From CAVQEK01 sp964596645 (lineage in GTDB: Bacteria > Bacteroidota > Bacteroidia > Cytophagales > Cyclobacteriaceae): 64,000 bases of DNA. Below the pieces are notes generated by a model. It made no database searches, was not told the origin of the DNA, and worked only from the letters and a program-made list of their open reading frames with translations. Of this stretch, positions 43,054 to 52,351 are shown piece after piece; position 1 is the stretch's first letter, and each line of letters begins with the position of its first letter. The translations under genes and the position numbers were made by a program. Location: the NCBI GenBank assembly GCA_964596645.1, contig CAZQVB010000022.1, forward strand, positions 16,071 to 80,070, given 5' to 3'.

Positions 43054-44208
43054 ATGAAAAATTCCATTGCAATCACTACACTGGCGCTGATGATCATATT
43101 TGGCGCCTGCCAAAAGAAGGAAGACCTACAGGCAAAAAAAGATGAACTAAAATCGCTCAAGAGCCAACAACAAGAGCTAAGGGCTGAGATAGAAACGCTG
43201 GAAAAAGAGATAGCAGCGGCAGATCCTGCCTTTGCCAGAAACAACCGCCGCGCCGCACTCATCACTGCCGTGCCGGTAAAAAAGGAGGATTTTCAGCATT
43301 TCGTAGAAGTGAGTGGCTCGGTGGAGTCGAAGCGCAATGTGCAGCTCAGCGCCGAAAGCATGGGCAACATCACCAACATCTACGCCACCGAAGGCCAGAC
43401 GGTGCAGCGCGGTGCACTGCTGCTCACCATCGATACCGATCTGCTCACCAAAAATCTGGACCAGGTGAAGACAGAATACGAGTTGGCCAATACGCGCTTC
43501 GAGAAGCAAAAGAACCTGTGGGACCAAGAGATCGGCACTGAAATGCAATACCTGGAAGCCAAAAACAGAAAGGAATCCCTGGAAAATCAAATGGACAACA
43601 TAAGAACGCAGATCGCTCAGGCTCAGGTGCGCGCCCCATTCAATGGCACCATCGACGAGGTGATGGTGAATGAAGGAGAAATGGCACAAATCGGTGCGCC
43701 GCTGGTGCGCATCGTGAACCACGCCGATATGTACGTAGAAGCGGATCTGTCAGAGTCATTTATTGGCCAGTTCGATATAGGTGATTCTGTGAACATTCAT
43801 TTCCCCTCACTCAACACCACTATTGCCACTACCCTGTCGGCCGTTGGTCAGGTGATCAACCCTCAGAATCGCACATTTCGTGTAGAGGCCCGGCTACCCG
43901 ACAAACGCGATTTCAAAGTAAAGCCCAACCTTCTCGCTGTACTGAAACTGAAGGATTTTGAAGCAGACGATGCGCCGGTGATTCCTTCCAACCTGATACA
44001 ACAGGACAACCAGGGCGACTTCGTGTACATCGTAACCGATAGCGGCGAAAACAAATACGCCCATAAAGCGCACATAGAGCGCGGCCTCACCTACGACAAT
44101 GCCACCCTGGTGAAAGAGGGGCTGCAGGGCAACGAACTGCTGGTGCAGGAAGGCTTTAGGGATGTAGCAGATGGCAGCAAAGTAAAAATTGTAGAGAACG
44201 TACTGTAA
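43054..44208 (+). CDS. RND efflux periplasmic adaptor lipoprotein
   Basis: 384 residues. The leader ends in lipobox FGAC, so it is a lipoprotein. A coiled coil follows directly (KDELKSLKSQQQELRAEIETLEKE, in part), longer than usual before the first lipoyl half (VEVSGSVESKRNVQLSAESMGNI). After the hairpin the second lipoyl half (AQVRAPFNGTIDEVMVNEGEM) and beta-barrel and membrane-proximal domains follow. It links the inner-membrane pump to TolC. Third gene of the operon; the pump gene starts 12 nt later. Confidence 0.95.
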   Translation: MKNSIAITTLALMIIFGACQKKEDLQAKKDELKSLKSQQQELRAEIETLEKEIAAADPAFARNNRRAALITAVPVKKEDFQHFVEVSGSVESKRNVQLSAESMGNITNIYATEGQTVQRGALLLTIDTDLLTKNLDQVKTEYELANTRFEKQKNLWDQEIGTEMQYLEAKNRKESLENQMDNIRTQIAQAQVRAPFNGTIDEVMVNEGEMAQIGAPLVRIVNHADMYVEADLSESFIGQFDIGDSVNIHFPSLNTTIATTLSAVGQVINPQNRTFRVEARLPDKRDFKVKPNLLAVLKLKDFEADDAPVIPSNLIQQDNQGDFVYIVTDSGENKYAHKAHIERGLTYDNATLVKEGLQGNELLVQEGFRDVADGSKVKIVENVL

Positions 44209-44220
44209 AAGATATTTTCT

Positions 44221-47200
44221 ATGGAAAACAAACCCATTGAATCAACAGAGAAAAAGCAAATAACCCGTGAGTTTGGGCTCAGTACGCTGTCGATCAACAA
44301 CCGTACGAGTGTAGGCATACTCACGTTCATCATTATACTGATGGGTGTGCTCTCGTACATTTCTATACCGAAAGAGAGCTATCCGGAGGTGGTGTTTCCG
44401 ACCATTTATGTGGGCACCCCCTACCCCGGCAACTCACCCATCGATATAGAAAACCTGATCACCAGGCCGATAGAAAAGGAGCTGAAGTCGATATCCGGCG
44501 TCAAAGACATTAAGTCTACGTCCGTACAGGATTACTCCACCATCGTGGTGGAGTTCAACCCCGACGAAGACATCAGTGCGGCGCTGCAGGAGGTGAAAGA
44601 TGCCGTAGACAAAGCCAAAAGCGAACTGCCCACCGATCTGGATCAGGACCCGCTTGTGCAGGACATCGACCTGACGGAGTTGCCCATTTTGTATGTGAAC
44701 ATCTCGGGCGACTACAGCATCAATGAGTTGAAAACCTTTGCGGAGTACCTGCAGGAGGAATTTGAAAAGCTCGCAGAGGTATCGCAAAGTGAGATAAAAG
44801 GTGCGCTGGAGCGCGAAATAGAAGTAGCTGCCGACATCTACAAAATGGAGGCAGTCGACGTGAGCTTTCAGGACATCAGCGACGCCATCAATGCTGAGAA
44901 TGTGACGCTATCGGCCGGCAACATACTCACCAACGACTTTCGGCGCTCTCTGCGCATCGATGGTGAGTTTAAGTCTGTGGAGGCCATAGAAGATGTGATC
45001 ATCAAAGATGAAGACCAGCGCATAGTGTACGTAAGAGATGTGGCCGAAGTACGCGACACCTACGCCGAGCGCTCCAGCTACTCGCGCAGCAACCTGCAGC
45101 CCGTAGTAACGGTAGATGTAGTGAAGCGCAGCGGAGAAAACCTGCTGCTGACAGCGCAGAAGATAAAAGACATCATCGCAGAGGCAAAAACAAACCGCTT
45201 TCCCGAAGACCTGCACATCACCATCACCAACGACCAGTCGAAATTTACCAAAAGCATGGTGAGCAACCTGGAAAACAGCATCGTGACCGGGGTGATACTC
45301 GTGGTGCTGGTGCTCATGTTTTTCATGGGCCTGCGCAACTCGCTGTTTGTCGGCATAGCCATACCGCTGTCTATGTTCATGTCATTCATGCTGCTGAATG
45401 CCATCGGCTTTTCGGCCAATATGATGGTGCTGTTTGGACTCATATTGGCGCTGGGTATGCTAGTAGACAACGGCATAGTGGTGGTAGAAAACATATACAG
45501 GCTGATGCAGGAAGGCATGAGCCCCATCCGTGCGGCCAAAGAAGGTGTTGGTGAGGTGGCCTGGCCCATCATCANNNNNNNNNNNNNNNNNNNNNNNNNN
45601 NNNNNNNCCACACTGGCGGCTTTTGTGCCCCTGGCTTTTTGGAGTGGCATCATGGGCGAATTCATGAAATACCTGCCCATCACACTCATCATCGTACTCA
45701 GCTCCTCGCTCTTTGTGGCGCTGGTGATCAACCCGGTGCTCACCTCTCTGCTCATGAAGGTGGAGGAAGACAAGGTGAACAGAACGAAGCTGTTTATAGT
45801 AGCCGGGGCATTTGTGCTGGTTTCCATACCTTTTTACATCACTGGCAACTTCGTGATCGCCAACCTGCTCATGCTCATAGCGCTGGGTGCGCCGTTTCAG
45901 GTTTTCATACTCAACCCGGGCGTCAAATGGTTTCAAACCCGCTTCATACCTTTTGTTGAAAGGCTCTACGCACGCACGATGCAATTTGCCCTGACCGGCA
46001 AAAAGCCGTATGTCTTCTTCTTCGGCACCATTGTGCTGCTTGTATTGTCAATCGGGCTCTTGATAGTAAAGCAGCCTCAAACAAGCTTATTTCCGGAGGG
46101 CAGCCCCAACTACATCAATATATTTATAGAAAAACCCATTGGTGTGGACATTGAAGACACCAACGAATTCACCAAAAGAGTAGAAGAGGAAATCGTCGAC
46201 ATCATAGAGCCATACGAAGGCGCCGTGGAATCTTTCATCTCTCAGGTAGGCGAAGGCGCCAGCGACCCCAACTCCATGGAAGGTCAGCAGGCTACACCCA
46301 ATAAGTCTATGATCACCGTATCATTTGTGGAATATGAAAAGCGCGGTGGTGTGGATACGCAGGAGGTGATGAAGGAAATACGCGAAGCCATGCAGAAATA
46401 CCCCGGCGTGGAGATCACCATAGACAAAGACCAGTCTGGCCCACCGGTGGGCAAGCCGATCAACATTGAGATCAGTGGCGAAAATTACGATCGCCTGATC
46501 GCCATATCGGAAAAAGCTATGGAGATGATAGAATCGGCCAATATACCGGGCATTCAGGAAATGAAATCGGACCTTGATGTAGGCAAGCCGGAGCTGCTTG
46601 TAAAAATAGACCGCGACCGGGCACAGCGATTCGGGCTTTCTACCTACACCATTGCCAATGAGCTGCGCACGGCCCTCTTTGGGTTTGAAGTGACGAAATA
46701 CAAAGAAGGTGAAGACGAATATCCCATCCAGCTGAGGCTGATGGACAAGTACCGCTACGACGTAGACGCACTGCTCAACAAGCGGGTCACCTTTCGCGAT
46801 CAGAAGGGCAATCTGAAGCAAATACCCATATCTGCCGTGGCCGATGTGGAGTATTCTTCCACCTACGGTTCAGTAAAACGCAAAGACCTGGATCGCGTCA
46901 TTTCGCTGTATTCCAACGTGAATGAAGGGGCCAATGCCAATGAGATAGTGGCAGAACTGAAGCTGATACTAAGCAACCTGGATATGCCCGAAGGCTACGA
47001 GCTGAAGTTTACGGGCGAGCAGGAAGAGCAGGCCAAGTCCAGCGCCTTCCTCATGCAGGCCCTGCTCATCGCTGTGCTCAGCATATTCCTGATCATTGTG
47101 GCCCAGTTCAATTCTCTGGCTGCACCGTTCATCATTATGGCCTCGGTACTGTTCAGCACCATTGGCGTATTTCTCGGCCTGGTGGCATTCGACATGGATT

Positions 47201-47688
47201 TTATCGTGATCATGACCGGCATAGGCATTATATCTCTGGCGGGCGTGGTGGTGAACAATGCCATTGTGCTCATCGACTACACCAACCTGGTGCGGCAGCG
47301 CCGGCGATCTGAGCTTGGCCTGGCCGACGATGAGTACCTCTCCTACGAAGAACTGGTCAACAGCATATACGAAGGCGGCAGGGTAAGGCTGCGGCCGGTA
47401 TTGCTCACGGCCATCACCACGGTGCTCGGCCTGCTGCCGATGGCTACCGGCACCAACATCGACTACGTGTCGCTGCTGGCCAACTTCGACCCCAACTTCT
47501 ACTTCGGCGGCGACAACGCCGATTTCTGGGGGCCCATGGCCTGGACGGTGATCTTCGGCCTTACGTTCGCCACCTTCCTCACGCTGGTGATTGTGCCCGT
47601 GATGTACCTGCTCACCGATATGGCCACCATGCGCCTCAAAGGGGTGAAACATGAGAAGAAGGCCGGTAAAATAGAGCTACAGGCGTAG
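44221..47688 (+). CDS. RND efflux pump permease, interrupted by an assembly gap
   Basis: 1155 residues including undetermined ones, the size of a full AcrB/MexB-type pump (12 transmembrane helices, two large periplasmic loops). The first helix (VGILTFIIILMGVLSYISIP), the porter loops, LGMLVDNGIVVVENIYRLMQEG in helix 4 with the conserved Asp, and NNAIVLIDYTNLVRQRR in helix 10 are visible. The run of 33 N at 45575-45607 falls in the conserved segment between WPII and TLAAFVPLAFW, which in relatives is about five residues, not twelve, so the gap is probably oversized. It exports small toxic molecules with the upstream adaptor and TolC. A large hairpin follows the stop. Confidence 0.95.
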   Translation: MENKPIESTEKKQITREFGLSTLSINNRTSVGILTFIIILMGVLSYISIPKESYPEVVFPTIYVGTPYPGNSPIDIENLITRPIEKELKSISGVKDIKSTSVQDYSTIVVEFNPDEDISAALQEVKDAVDKAKSELPTDLDQDPLVQDIDLTELPILYVNISGDYSINELKTFAEYLQEEFEKLAEVSQSEIKGALEREIEVAADIYKMEAVDVSFQDISDAINAENVTLSAGNILTNDFRRSLRIDGEFKSVEAIEDVIIKDEDQRIVYVRDVAEVRDTYAERSSYSRSNLQPVVTVDVVKRSGENLLLTAQKIKDIIAEAKTNRFPEDLHITITNDQSKFTKSMVSNLENSIVTGVILVVLVLMFFMGLRNSLFVGIAIPLSMFMSFMLLNAIGFSANMMVLFGLILALGMLVDNGIVVVENIYRLMQEGMSPIRAAKEGVGEVAWPIIXXXXXXXXXXXXTLAAFVPLAFWSGIMGEFMKYLPITLIIVLSSSLFVALVINPVLTSLLMKVEEDKVNRTKLFIVAGAFVLVSIPFYITGNFVIANLLMLIALGAPFQVFILNPGVKWFQTRFIPFVERLYARTMQFALTGKKPYVFFFGTIVLLVLSIGLLIVKQPQTSLFPEGSPNYINIFIEKPIGVDIEDTNEFTKRVEEEIVDIIEPYEGAVESFISQVGEGASDPNSMEGQQATPNKSMITVSFVEYEKRGGVDTQEVMKEIREAMQKYPGVEITIDKDQSGPPVGKPINIEISGENYDRLIAISEKAMEMIESANIPGIQEMKSDLDVGKPELLVKIDRDRAQRFGLSTYTIANELRTALFGFEVTKYKEGEDEYPIQLRLMDKYRYDVDALLNKRVTFRDQKGNLKQIPISAVADVEYSSTYGSVKRKDLDRVISLYSNVNEGANANEIVAELKLILSNLDMPEGYELKFTGEQEEQAKSSAFLMQALLIAVLSIFLIIVAQFNSLAAPFIIMASVLFSTIGVFLGLVAFDMDFIVIMTGIGIISLAGVVVNNAIVLIDYTNLVRQRRRSELGLADDEYLSYEELVNSIYEGGRVRLRPVLLTAITTVLGLLPMATGTNIDYVSLLANFDPNFYFGGDNADFWGPMAWTVIFGLTFATFLTLVIVPVMYLLTDMATMRLKGVKHEKKAGKIELQA
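45575..45607. other. Assembly gap (33 N)
   Basis: Thirty-three undetermined bases inside the RND permease gene. The frame holds across it, but the family spacing suggests that fewer bases are missing. Confidence 0.98.
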
Positions 47689-47724
47689 GCGTTTGTATTG
47701 AAGTTTAATTAATAAAACAACTGT

Positions 47725-47767
47725 CCGTTCCGGTACTCCTGCCCACCAGGCGGGGCTACCGGAACGG
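47725..47767. terminator. Near-perfect 43-nt hairpin after the efflux operon
   Basis: CCGTTCCGGTA (47725-47735) pairs exactly with TACCGGAACGG (47757-47767); the stem continues inward with G-C pairs and a CACCA loop, with one mismatch and two or three G-T pairs. It lies 37 nt after the pump stop and 53 nt before the next start. No T-tract follows, so it may be a termination or mRNA 3'-end protecting structure rather than a standard terminator. Confidence 0.65.
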
Positions 47768-47819
47768 CATATAAAGAGCGACCGGAAGGTGAAAATGCAG
47801 CCTCCGGCCATGTGTGTGT

Positions 47820-48992
47820 ATGGGTAAAATATTGAATGTAATTCTTCTCGTCGTCATTTTCTTAGCCATCGATATCTACGTATATCAGGCACTGAAAACG
47901 GTTTTTCACAATAGCGCCCACTGGTTGCGGCGCAGTATATATGGCCTGCACTGGGGCCTTACCGTATTGAGCATACTTGCGGTGATCGCCTACAACTTTG
48001 CCATACCGGAGTTCATTCCGCGCAGCTACAGGAGCACCATCATTACGGTGCTGGTCATGAACTATTTCTCCAAAATATTTGGCGTGTTGGTGCTGATCAT
48101 AGACGACCTGGTGCGCCTGGTGAAATGGGTGATATTGAAAACGGGTGCCAATGCCGCGCCGCCGGCAGACCATGGCACAGGCATCAGCCGGTCGGAGTTT
48201 CTCAGCAAAACAGCCCTTGTGGCCACTGTGCTGCCCATGGCCACCATGGGCTTTGGCATAGTGTCGGGCGCACACAACTACACGGTGCATCGCAAGCGGG
48301 TGTCGTTGCCCAACCTGCCAAAGGCTTTTCACGGACTGCGCATCGTGCAAATCTCCGACTTGCACACTGGCAGCTTTTACAATCGCTCAGCCGTAAAACG
48401 CGGCGTGGATCTGCTGATGGACCAGAAAGCGGATGTGGTATTTTTTACCGGCGATATTGTAAACAATGATTCTTCTGAGCTGAAGGGCTACATCGACGTG
48501 TTCTCGAAAGTGAAAGCGCCCCTGGGGGTATACTCCACGTTGGGCAACCACGACTATGGCGATTACAAGAACTGGCCCTCGGAGGCTGCCAAGCGCCAAA
48601 ACTTGCAAGATCTGATCGACGGGCACCGCGAGATGGGCTGGGACATACTGCTCAACGAAAATCGCACACTTACTGTCGATAATGAGTCCATTGCTGTAAT
48701 TGGTGTTGAAAACTGGGGTGCAGGCCGCTTCTCCAAATACGGCGACCTGAAAGATGCCTACAAGGGCACAGCGCATTTACCCGTAAAGCTCCTGCTCTCG
48801 CACGATCCCAGCCATTGGGATGCACAGGTACGACCGGAGTTTCCAGACATCGACATCACCTTTTCCGGCCATACCCACGGCTTTCAGTTTGGCATAGAGG
48901 TGGGCAGCTTCAAGGTTTGGCTTCCTGGGCTATCCTGGCCGCATAGGCATATGGCCCGAGATAACAGTGCTGGAGCTGGAACGGGCACATAG
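47820..48992 (+). pseudogene. Metallophosphoesterase with deletion and frameshift near its 3' end
   Basis: About 390 residues as read. Four transmembrane helices (residues about 5-115) precede a calcineurin-like phosphoesterase domain with all metal motifs: SDLHTG, GDIVNND, GNHDYG, LLLSHDPSHW and FSGHTHGFQFG. After GIEVGSFK (about 48914) the frame reads VWLPGLSWPH and ends at a tag, unlike any relative. In the +1 frame from 48916 the family's C-terminus appears: FGFLGYPGRIGIWPEITVLELER, ending at 48996. In relatives about 25 residues separate the two parts. So a deletion, not a multiple of three, has removed this piece. The active site is intact, so partial function is possible. The change could also be an assembly error. 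Confidence 0.75.
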
Positions 48993-49015
48993 CTGACAGC
49001 GACTTGGCAGTATGG

Positions 49016-49462
49016 CTATTGTACCTTTTTCCAGTTGTCGGAAGACGACACGGAGATGGTGCCGTCTTTGAACACGAGCAGGTAGTCGATCATGGCGTTT
49101 TTTGTACAACCCTGAAAGCTCACCTCTGAAGTGCTGTTGTACACGAGCGGGTATGAGTGGCCGTATTCTCGCTCAAACGACACAATGGCACCGTCGTCGT
49201 CGATGATAAAGCCCCATATCATTGGTATTTCTTTCGCCTGGCAAGAGTCGCCGGCAAAGCCTACGTAGCCATATTCGTATACGCCGGTGCCGTCGGCGGC
49301 AAGCAGTAGCCGCCCCGGTTTGCTCCCCTTGTATTCTCCCAAAAATTTATCCGGCACATGATAGGTAGTTTTCACACGGGCGCCATCGTAGTGCATATAT
49401 CGCGCGTCATCCACGCCACCGGCATTGGGTAAAAAGTAAGCGATGAAGAGCAAAATGAGCAT
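49016..49462 (-). CDS. Small exported protein of unknown function
   Basis: About 148 residues from ATG 49462; another ATG lies two codons up. A short hydrophobic leader (LILLFIAYFLPNAGG) suggests export. The body is beta-rich: KFLGEYKGSKPGRLLLAADGTGVYEYGY and PMIWGFIIDDDGAIVSFERE, with two Cys (DSCQAK and QGCTK) that may form a disulfide. I recognise no domain. The layout, a strand with GRLLLAADGTGVYEY, resembles small lipocalin-like or META-like domains, but this is a guess. It is convergent with the metallophosphoesterase gene. Confidence 0.6.
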   Translation of the reverse strand: MLILLFIAYFLPNAGGVDDARYMHYDGARVKTTYHVPDKFLGEYKGSKPGRLLLAADGTGVYEYGYVGFAGDSCQAKEIPMIWGFIIDDDGAIVSFEREYGHSYPLVYNSTSEVSFQGCTKNAMIDYLLVFKDGTISVSSSDNWKKVQ

Positions 49463-49573
49463 ATGCATGGCAGCTTGTTTTTTCGGACAAAGCTATCTTA
49501 AAAATCCAAAATTGACCAGCTTGATTTATACTGGCTTATGCTCTTAATTTGGCGCTCGTTTCAAGATTCATCC

Positions 49574-50170
49574 ATGCTCATTTATACATTACCCATCATA
49601 GCAGCCCTCACCGGCTGGATCACCAATTACCTGGCCATAAAAATGCTCTTTCATCCGCGCGAAAAGAAAAGGATTTTTTTCGTGGAGATCCAGGGCATTT
49701 TCCCGAAGCGGCAGCACATACTCGCCGCCCGGCTGGGGCAAATTGTAGCTAAAGAATTGTTCTCTTTTCAAGACATAAAGCGGCACTTCACCTCCACCGG
49801 TACGGCAGGCGAGATCAACCATGTGCTGGACGAAAAGCTGGAGGATTTTTTGGAAAACAAACTGAAAGAATCGATGCCGATGCTGGGCATGTTTATGAAT
49901 GCCGATATCAAAAACAAGATCAAAGCCACACTACACGACGAGTTCAAAGACATACTGCCCGACATACTTACCCGCTATTCAGAAAAGCTGGAGAGGGATA
50001 TCGATATTGAAAGCATTGTGTCGTCCAAGGTGGCGGCCTTTTCCAGCGACAAGCTGGAGCAAATCCTTTTTTCCATTATGAAAAAGGAGTTTCGCTTTAT
50101 AGAACTGCTTGGTGGCGTGCTTGGCTTCGTGATCGGACTCATACAGTTGGCGCTCATCTCAGTGTCATAG
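49574..50170 (+). CDS. DUF445 family membrane protein
   Basis: About 198 residues from ATG 49574; upstream codons precede the first helix and are rejected. The N-terminal helix and following motif (LTGWITNYLAIKMLFHPREKKRIF) and FPKRQHILAARLGQIVAKEL are the signature of DUF445, sometimes called YheB. A long helical charged region follows and a second hydrophobic helix near the C-terminus (LLGGVLGFVIGLIQLAL). Shorter than the two-repeat members. It is an inner-membrane protein of unknown function. It is a single gene. Confidence 0.88.
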   Translation: MLIYTLPIIAALTGWITNYLAIKMLFHPREKKRIFFVEIQGIFPKRQHILAARLGQIVAKELFSFQDIKRHFTSTGTAGEINHVLDEKLEDFLENKLKESMPMLGMFMNADIKNKIKATLHDEFKDILPDILTRYSEKLERDIDIESIVSSKVAAFSSDKLEQILFSIMKKEFRFIELLGGVLGFVIGLIQLALISVS

Positions 50171-50540
50171 TGCTTCCCGTACTGCAACAGCCCGCTGATT
50201 ATTTACTTCTGATTGTTGCGTTCTCGATCTTTACACCATTTTTTCTTTCTGCAGATAATAGGGTTTGTACAATTTGCAGCGTACAATGAAGTCGGCGTGC
50301 GTCAGTACTGAGACATTCAGTTGGCGATGCTTTTATATTTGATACCGATCATGTACTTTTAGAATTATCGTGTGCATCCCTTCAGATGCACCAGTTCTTC
50401 ATAATGGGTGTTTCTGAGTAATTTTTGTTGTTTTCAACATTATTGATCATTCCCGGTTTGTAAAAATTGGTGTAAGGTTCACGGGCATATCAATGGTATA
50501 GTTCTCTTTATCTTTTAGGAAATGGTTTAATGGCAAGCAC
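50171..50540. other. Intergenic region, no gene seen
   Basis: 370 AT-rich nt between the DUF445 and DUF4136 genes. No reading frame, RNA gene or repeat recognised; it contains the promoter of the downstream gene. TATCTTTT about 30 nt before it matches the -7 element at 7 of 8 positions. Confidence 0.4.
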
Positions 50541-51101
50541 ATGAAAAAACTTCTGGTTCCTTTTATTTTGTTGGCGGTTGTAGTGGCCTCTGGCTGTATG
50601 CGCAATGAGTATACGGTGGAGTCTGACTACAGCTATGGTGGTACTTTCAAGAAGTACAAAACCTTCGATTTTATGACCGAGATAGGGTCGGGCAGAGACT
50701 CAGTAAAGCAGCGCGCTGTGATACAGGACGCTATTCAGCGGCGGATGGAAATACAGGGCTATAAGTTTAATACAGACAGGCCCGACCTGTTGGTATCTTA
50801 TAAAATGTTTTACGGCGACTTCAACTTCTTTGGCTACAACCAGCCCGACTTCGAGTCGTGGCTCACCTACGAAAATGAAGATGAAGAGTACAATCCAGTT
50901 ACCTACAACATGTACGAGGGCACCATCATCGTGATATTGTGGGACCGTAAGAAGCGACGTGTGGTATGGCAGGGCTACGCCACTACCATGTTTGGCAACC
51001 CCTACAACAACGACAAATACATCAAATGGGCGGTAAGATCGATATTTGACCAATACCGTGTATTTGGCGAGGAGCTGGCTGCGCAGAACAGGTTGAATTA
51101 G
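50541..51101 (+). CDS. DUF4136 lipoprotein
   Basis: 186 residues. The leader ends in lipobox VASGC, so it is lipidated. The body matches DUF4136: SYGGTFKKYKTFDF near residue 30, DAIQRRMEIQGYKFNTDRPDLLVSYK, and GTIIVILWDRKKRRVVWQGYA, ending in a helix with VRSIFDQY. These are periplasm- or outer-membrane-facing proteins of unknown function, often induced by stress. It is followed by a hairpin that may end transcription and is convergent with a glycosidase-like gene. Confidence 0.9.
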   Translation: MKKLLVPFILLAVVVASGCMRNEYTVESDYSYGGTFKKYKTFDFMTEIGSGRDSVKQRAVIQDAIQRRMEIQGYKFNTDRPDLLVSYKMFYGDFNFFGYNQPDFESWLTYENEDEEYNPVTYNMYEGTIIVILWDRKKRRVVWQGYATTMFGNPYNNDKYIKWAVRSIFDQYRVFGEELAAQNRLN

Positions 51102-51188
51102 AGCGGCCCCTGCCTGCCACCGGCTACAGATCTCTTCCGTCATAAGACGTAGCGTGAGTTAATAGCAGACGAAAGCAATGAACATATA

Positions 51189-51236
51189 GAAAAACCCGGG
51201 AAATAGCCGTTATATGGTCTTTTTCCGGTTTTTTTG
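51189..51236. terminator. Probable bidirectional terminator
   Basis: An A-rich arm with CCGG at 51189-51203 pairs imperfectly with the T-rich arm TTTTTCCGGTTTTTTT at about 51220-51235. It lies between the DUF4136 gene and the convergent glycosidase-like gene. Confidence 0.55.
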
Positions 51237-51317
51237 ATTAATAGCATATTCATCAATGCAAGTGAGCCTGGCTTACTAACCGGTGTGCTGATGCTACAGC
51301 CACTTGTCTAAAGTCTT

Positions 51318-52307
51318 TCAGTGATTGAGCTGAGGAGTGGGCGGTACAGCCCAATTAAGCAAATCGAGCGAGCGCGAGAGGGCAATTTTGTGGTTGCCCC
51401 TGCCCAAGTGTGACTTGCTTTCTGTCTTGCCAGAATATAGACAGTAGAAATGACCATTGTACTTGCGCCAGTCGGCAATGAATGCGCCAGTGGCCACTTT
51501 ATGTGTATTAAAATCTTCCCTGGGGAAGTCTATGATTTTTTTTACGCTCCACTGTAACCAGTCTTTCAGGTCATCCCCGTTCCCGTTCATTTGCATCAGT
51601 ACGATTACAGGTACTTCTTCATTATTGGGTCTGCCTGTGGTAAGCAGATGTACCTTGTCATCTATTTCGATAAACTGGCCATTTTCGAACCAACCGCTGT
51701 TTGGTGACCCAATAATTTGCCAGTGATCGCTGTTGATGCTGTCGGCCACAGCTATTTTAGGTGTTTGATGATCTTTGTAAACGAGATAAATTTTATCTCC
51801 GCGCGCCATGATGGCCGCATCAATGGCTCTGGTGCCAGATACTATATTTTGTGCCAGAGGTTTATCTTTTTCCCAATGCTTCAAATCTTTGGAGGTGGCA
51901 TAAAAGAGGGTATTGTTTTTCCCTTCCAGATCGCCCCATGAGTTGTACGTGAGGTAATAGGTGTCGTCAATGAGAGTAATATTGGGCGAAGCCATACCCA
52001 GCCAGCCTTGCTCTTGCCCACTCCAGTTGATGATGGGTTCAGAATAGGTCATAAAGTCCTTGGTGCTTACTTCCACCACATGGCTTCTTTCCTGACCATT
52101 GTCAAAATAAAAGGCCCCAAAAAAGATATAAAAAGTCTCTTCATCTTCTTCGTAGTACATCGCCACGTCCTTGGTAGCCCAACCATCGTGGTGATAAACT
52201 GGATTGTTAAGCTTTTCCCATGGCAAAAAATTTTTCTCCTGCTGCGTACCACAAGCGTTGAGGTGAAGTGCAACAACCAGGCATATCATCAGTAGCTTTA
52301 GTGTCAT
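51318..52307 (-). CDS. Glycosidase-like five-bladed beta-propeller lipoprotein
   Basis: 329 residues, a lipoprotein (LHLNAC). The sequence runs as a five-bladed propeller of the GH43/GH32-like type: WATKDVAMYYEEDEETFYIFFGAF, GMASPNITLIDDTYYLTYNSW, RAIDAAIMARGDKIYLVYKD, GWFENGQFIEIDDKVHLLTTG and the final KYNGHFYCLYSGK. Acidic residues in the first (KDVAMYY), third (RAIDAAIM) and fourth (FENGQFIE) blades sit where catalytic acids occur in such enzymes. Sugar specificity cannot be told. It is the last gene downstream of SusCD, on the same strand, so the locus likely processes a glycan. A hairpin precedes it. Confidence 0.8.
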   Translation of the reverse strand: MTLKLLMICLVVALHLNACGTQQEKNFLPWEKLNNPVYHHDGWATKDVAMYYEEDEETFYIFFGAFYFDNGQERSHVVEVSTKDFMTYSEPIINWSGQEQGWLGMASPNITLIDDTYYLTYNSWGDLEGKNNTLFYATSKDLKHWEKDKPLAQNIVSGTRAIDAAIMARGDKIYLVYKDHQTPKIAVADSINSDHWQIIGSPNSGWFENGQFIEIDDKVHLLTTGRPNNEEVPVIVLMQMNGNGDDLKDWLQWSVKKIIDFPREDFNTHKVATGAFIADWRKYNGHFYCLYSGKTESKSHLGRGNHKIALSRSLDLLNWAVPPTPQLNH

Positions 52308-52318
52308 AGCTTTATGTT

Positions 52319-52345
52319 AAGGCCCTGGCATTTAGCCAAGGCCTT
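52319..52345. other. Hairpin between susD and the glycosidase gene
   Basis: AAGGCC and TGGC on the left pair with GCCA and GGCCTT on the right around an ATTTA loop, with one bulged base on each side. On the transcribed (minus) strand no T-run follows, so it is probably not a full terminator; it may lower or stabilise expression of the downstream gene. Confidence 0.6.
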
Positions 52346-52351
52346 GTATTT

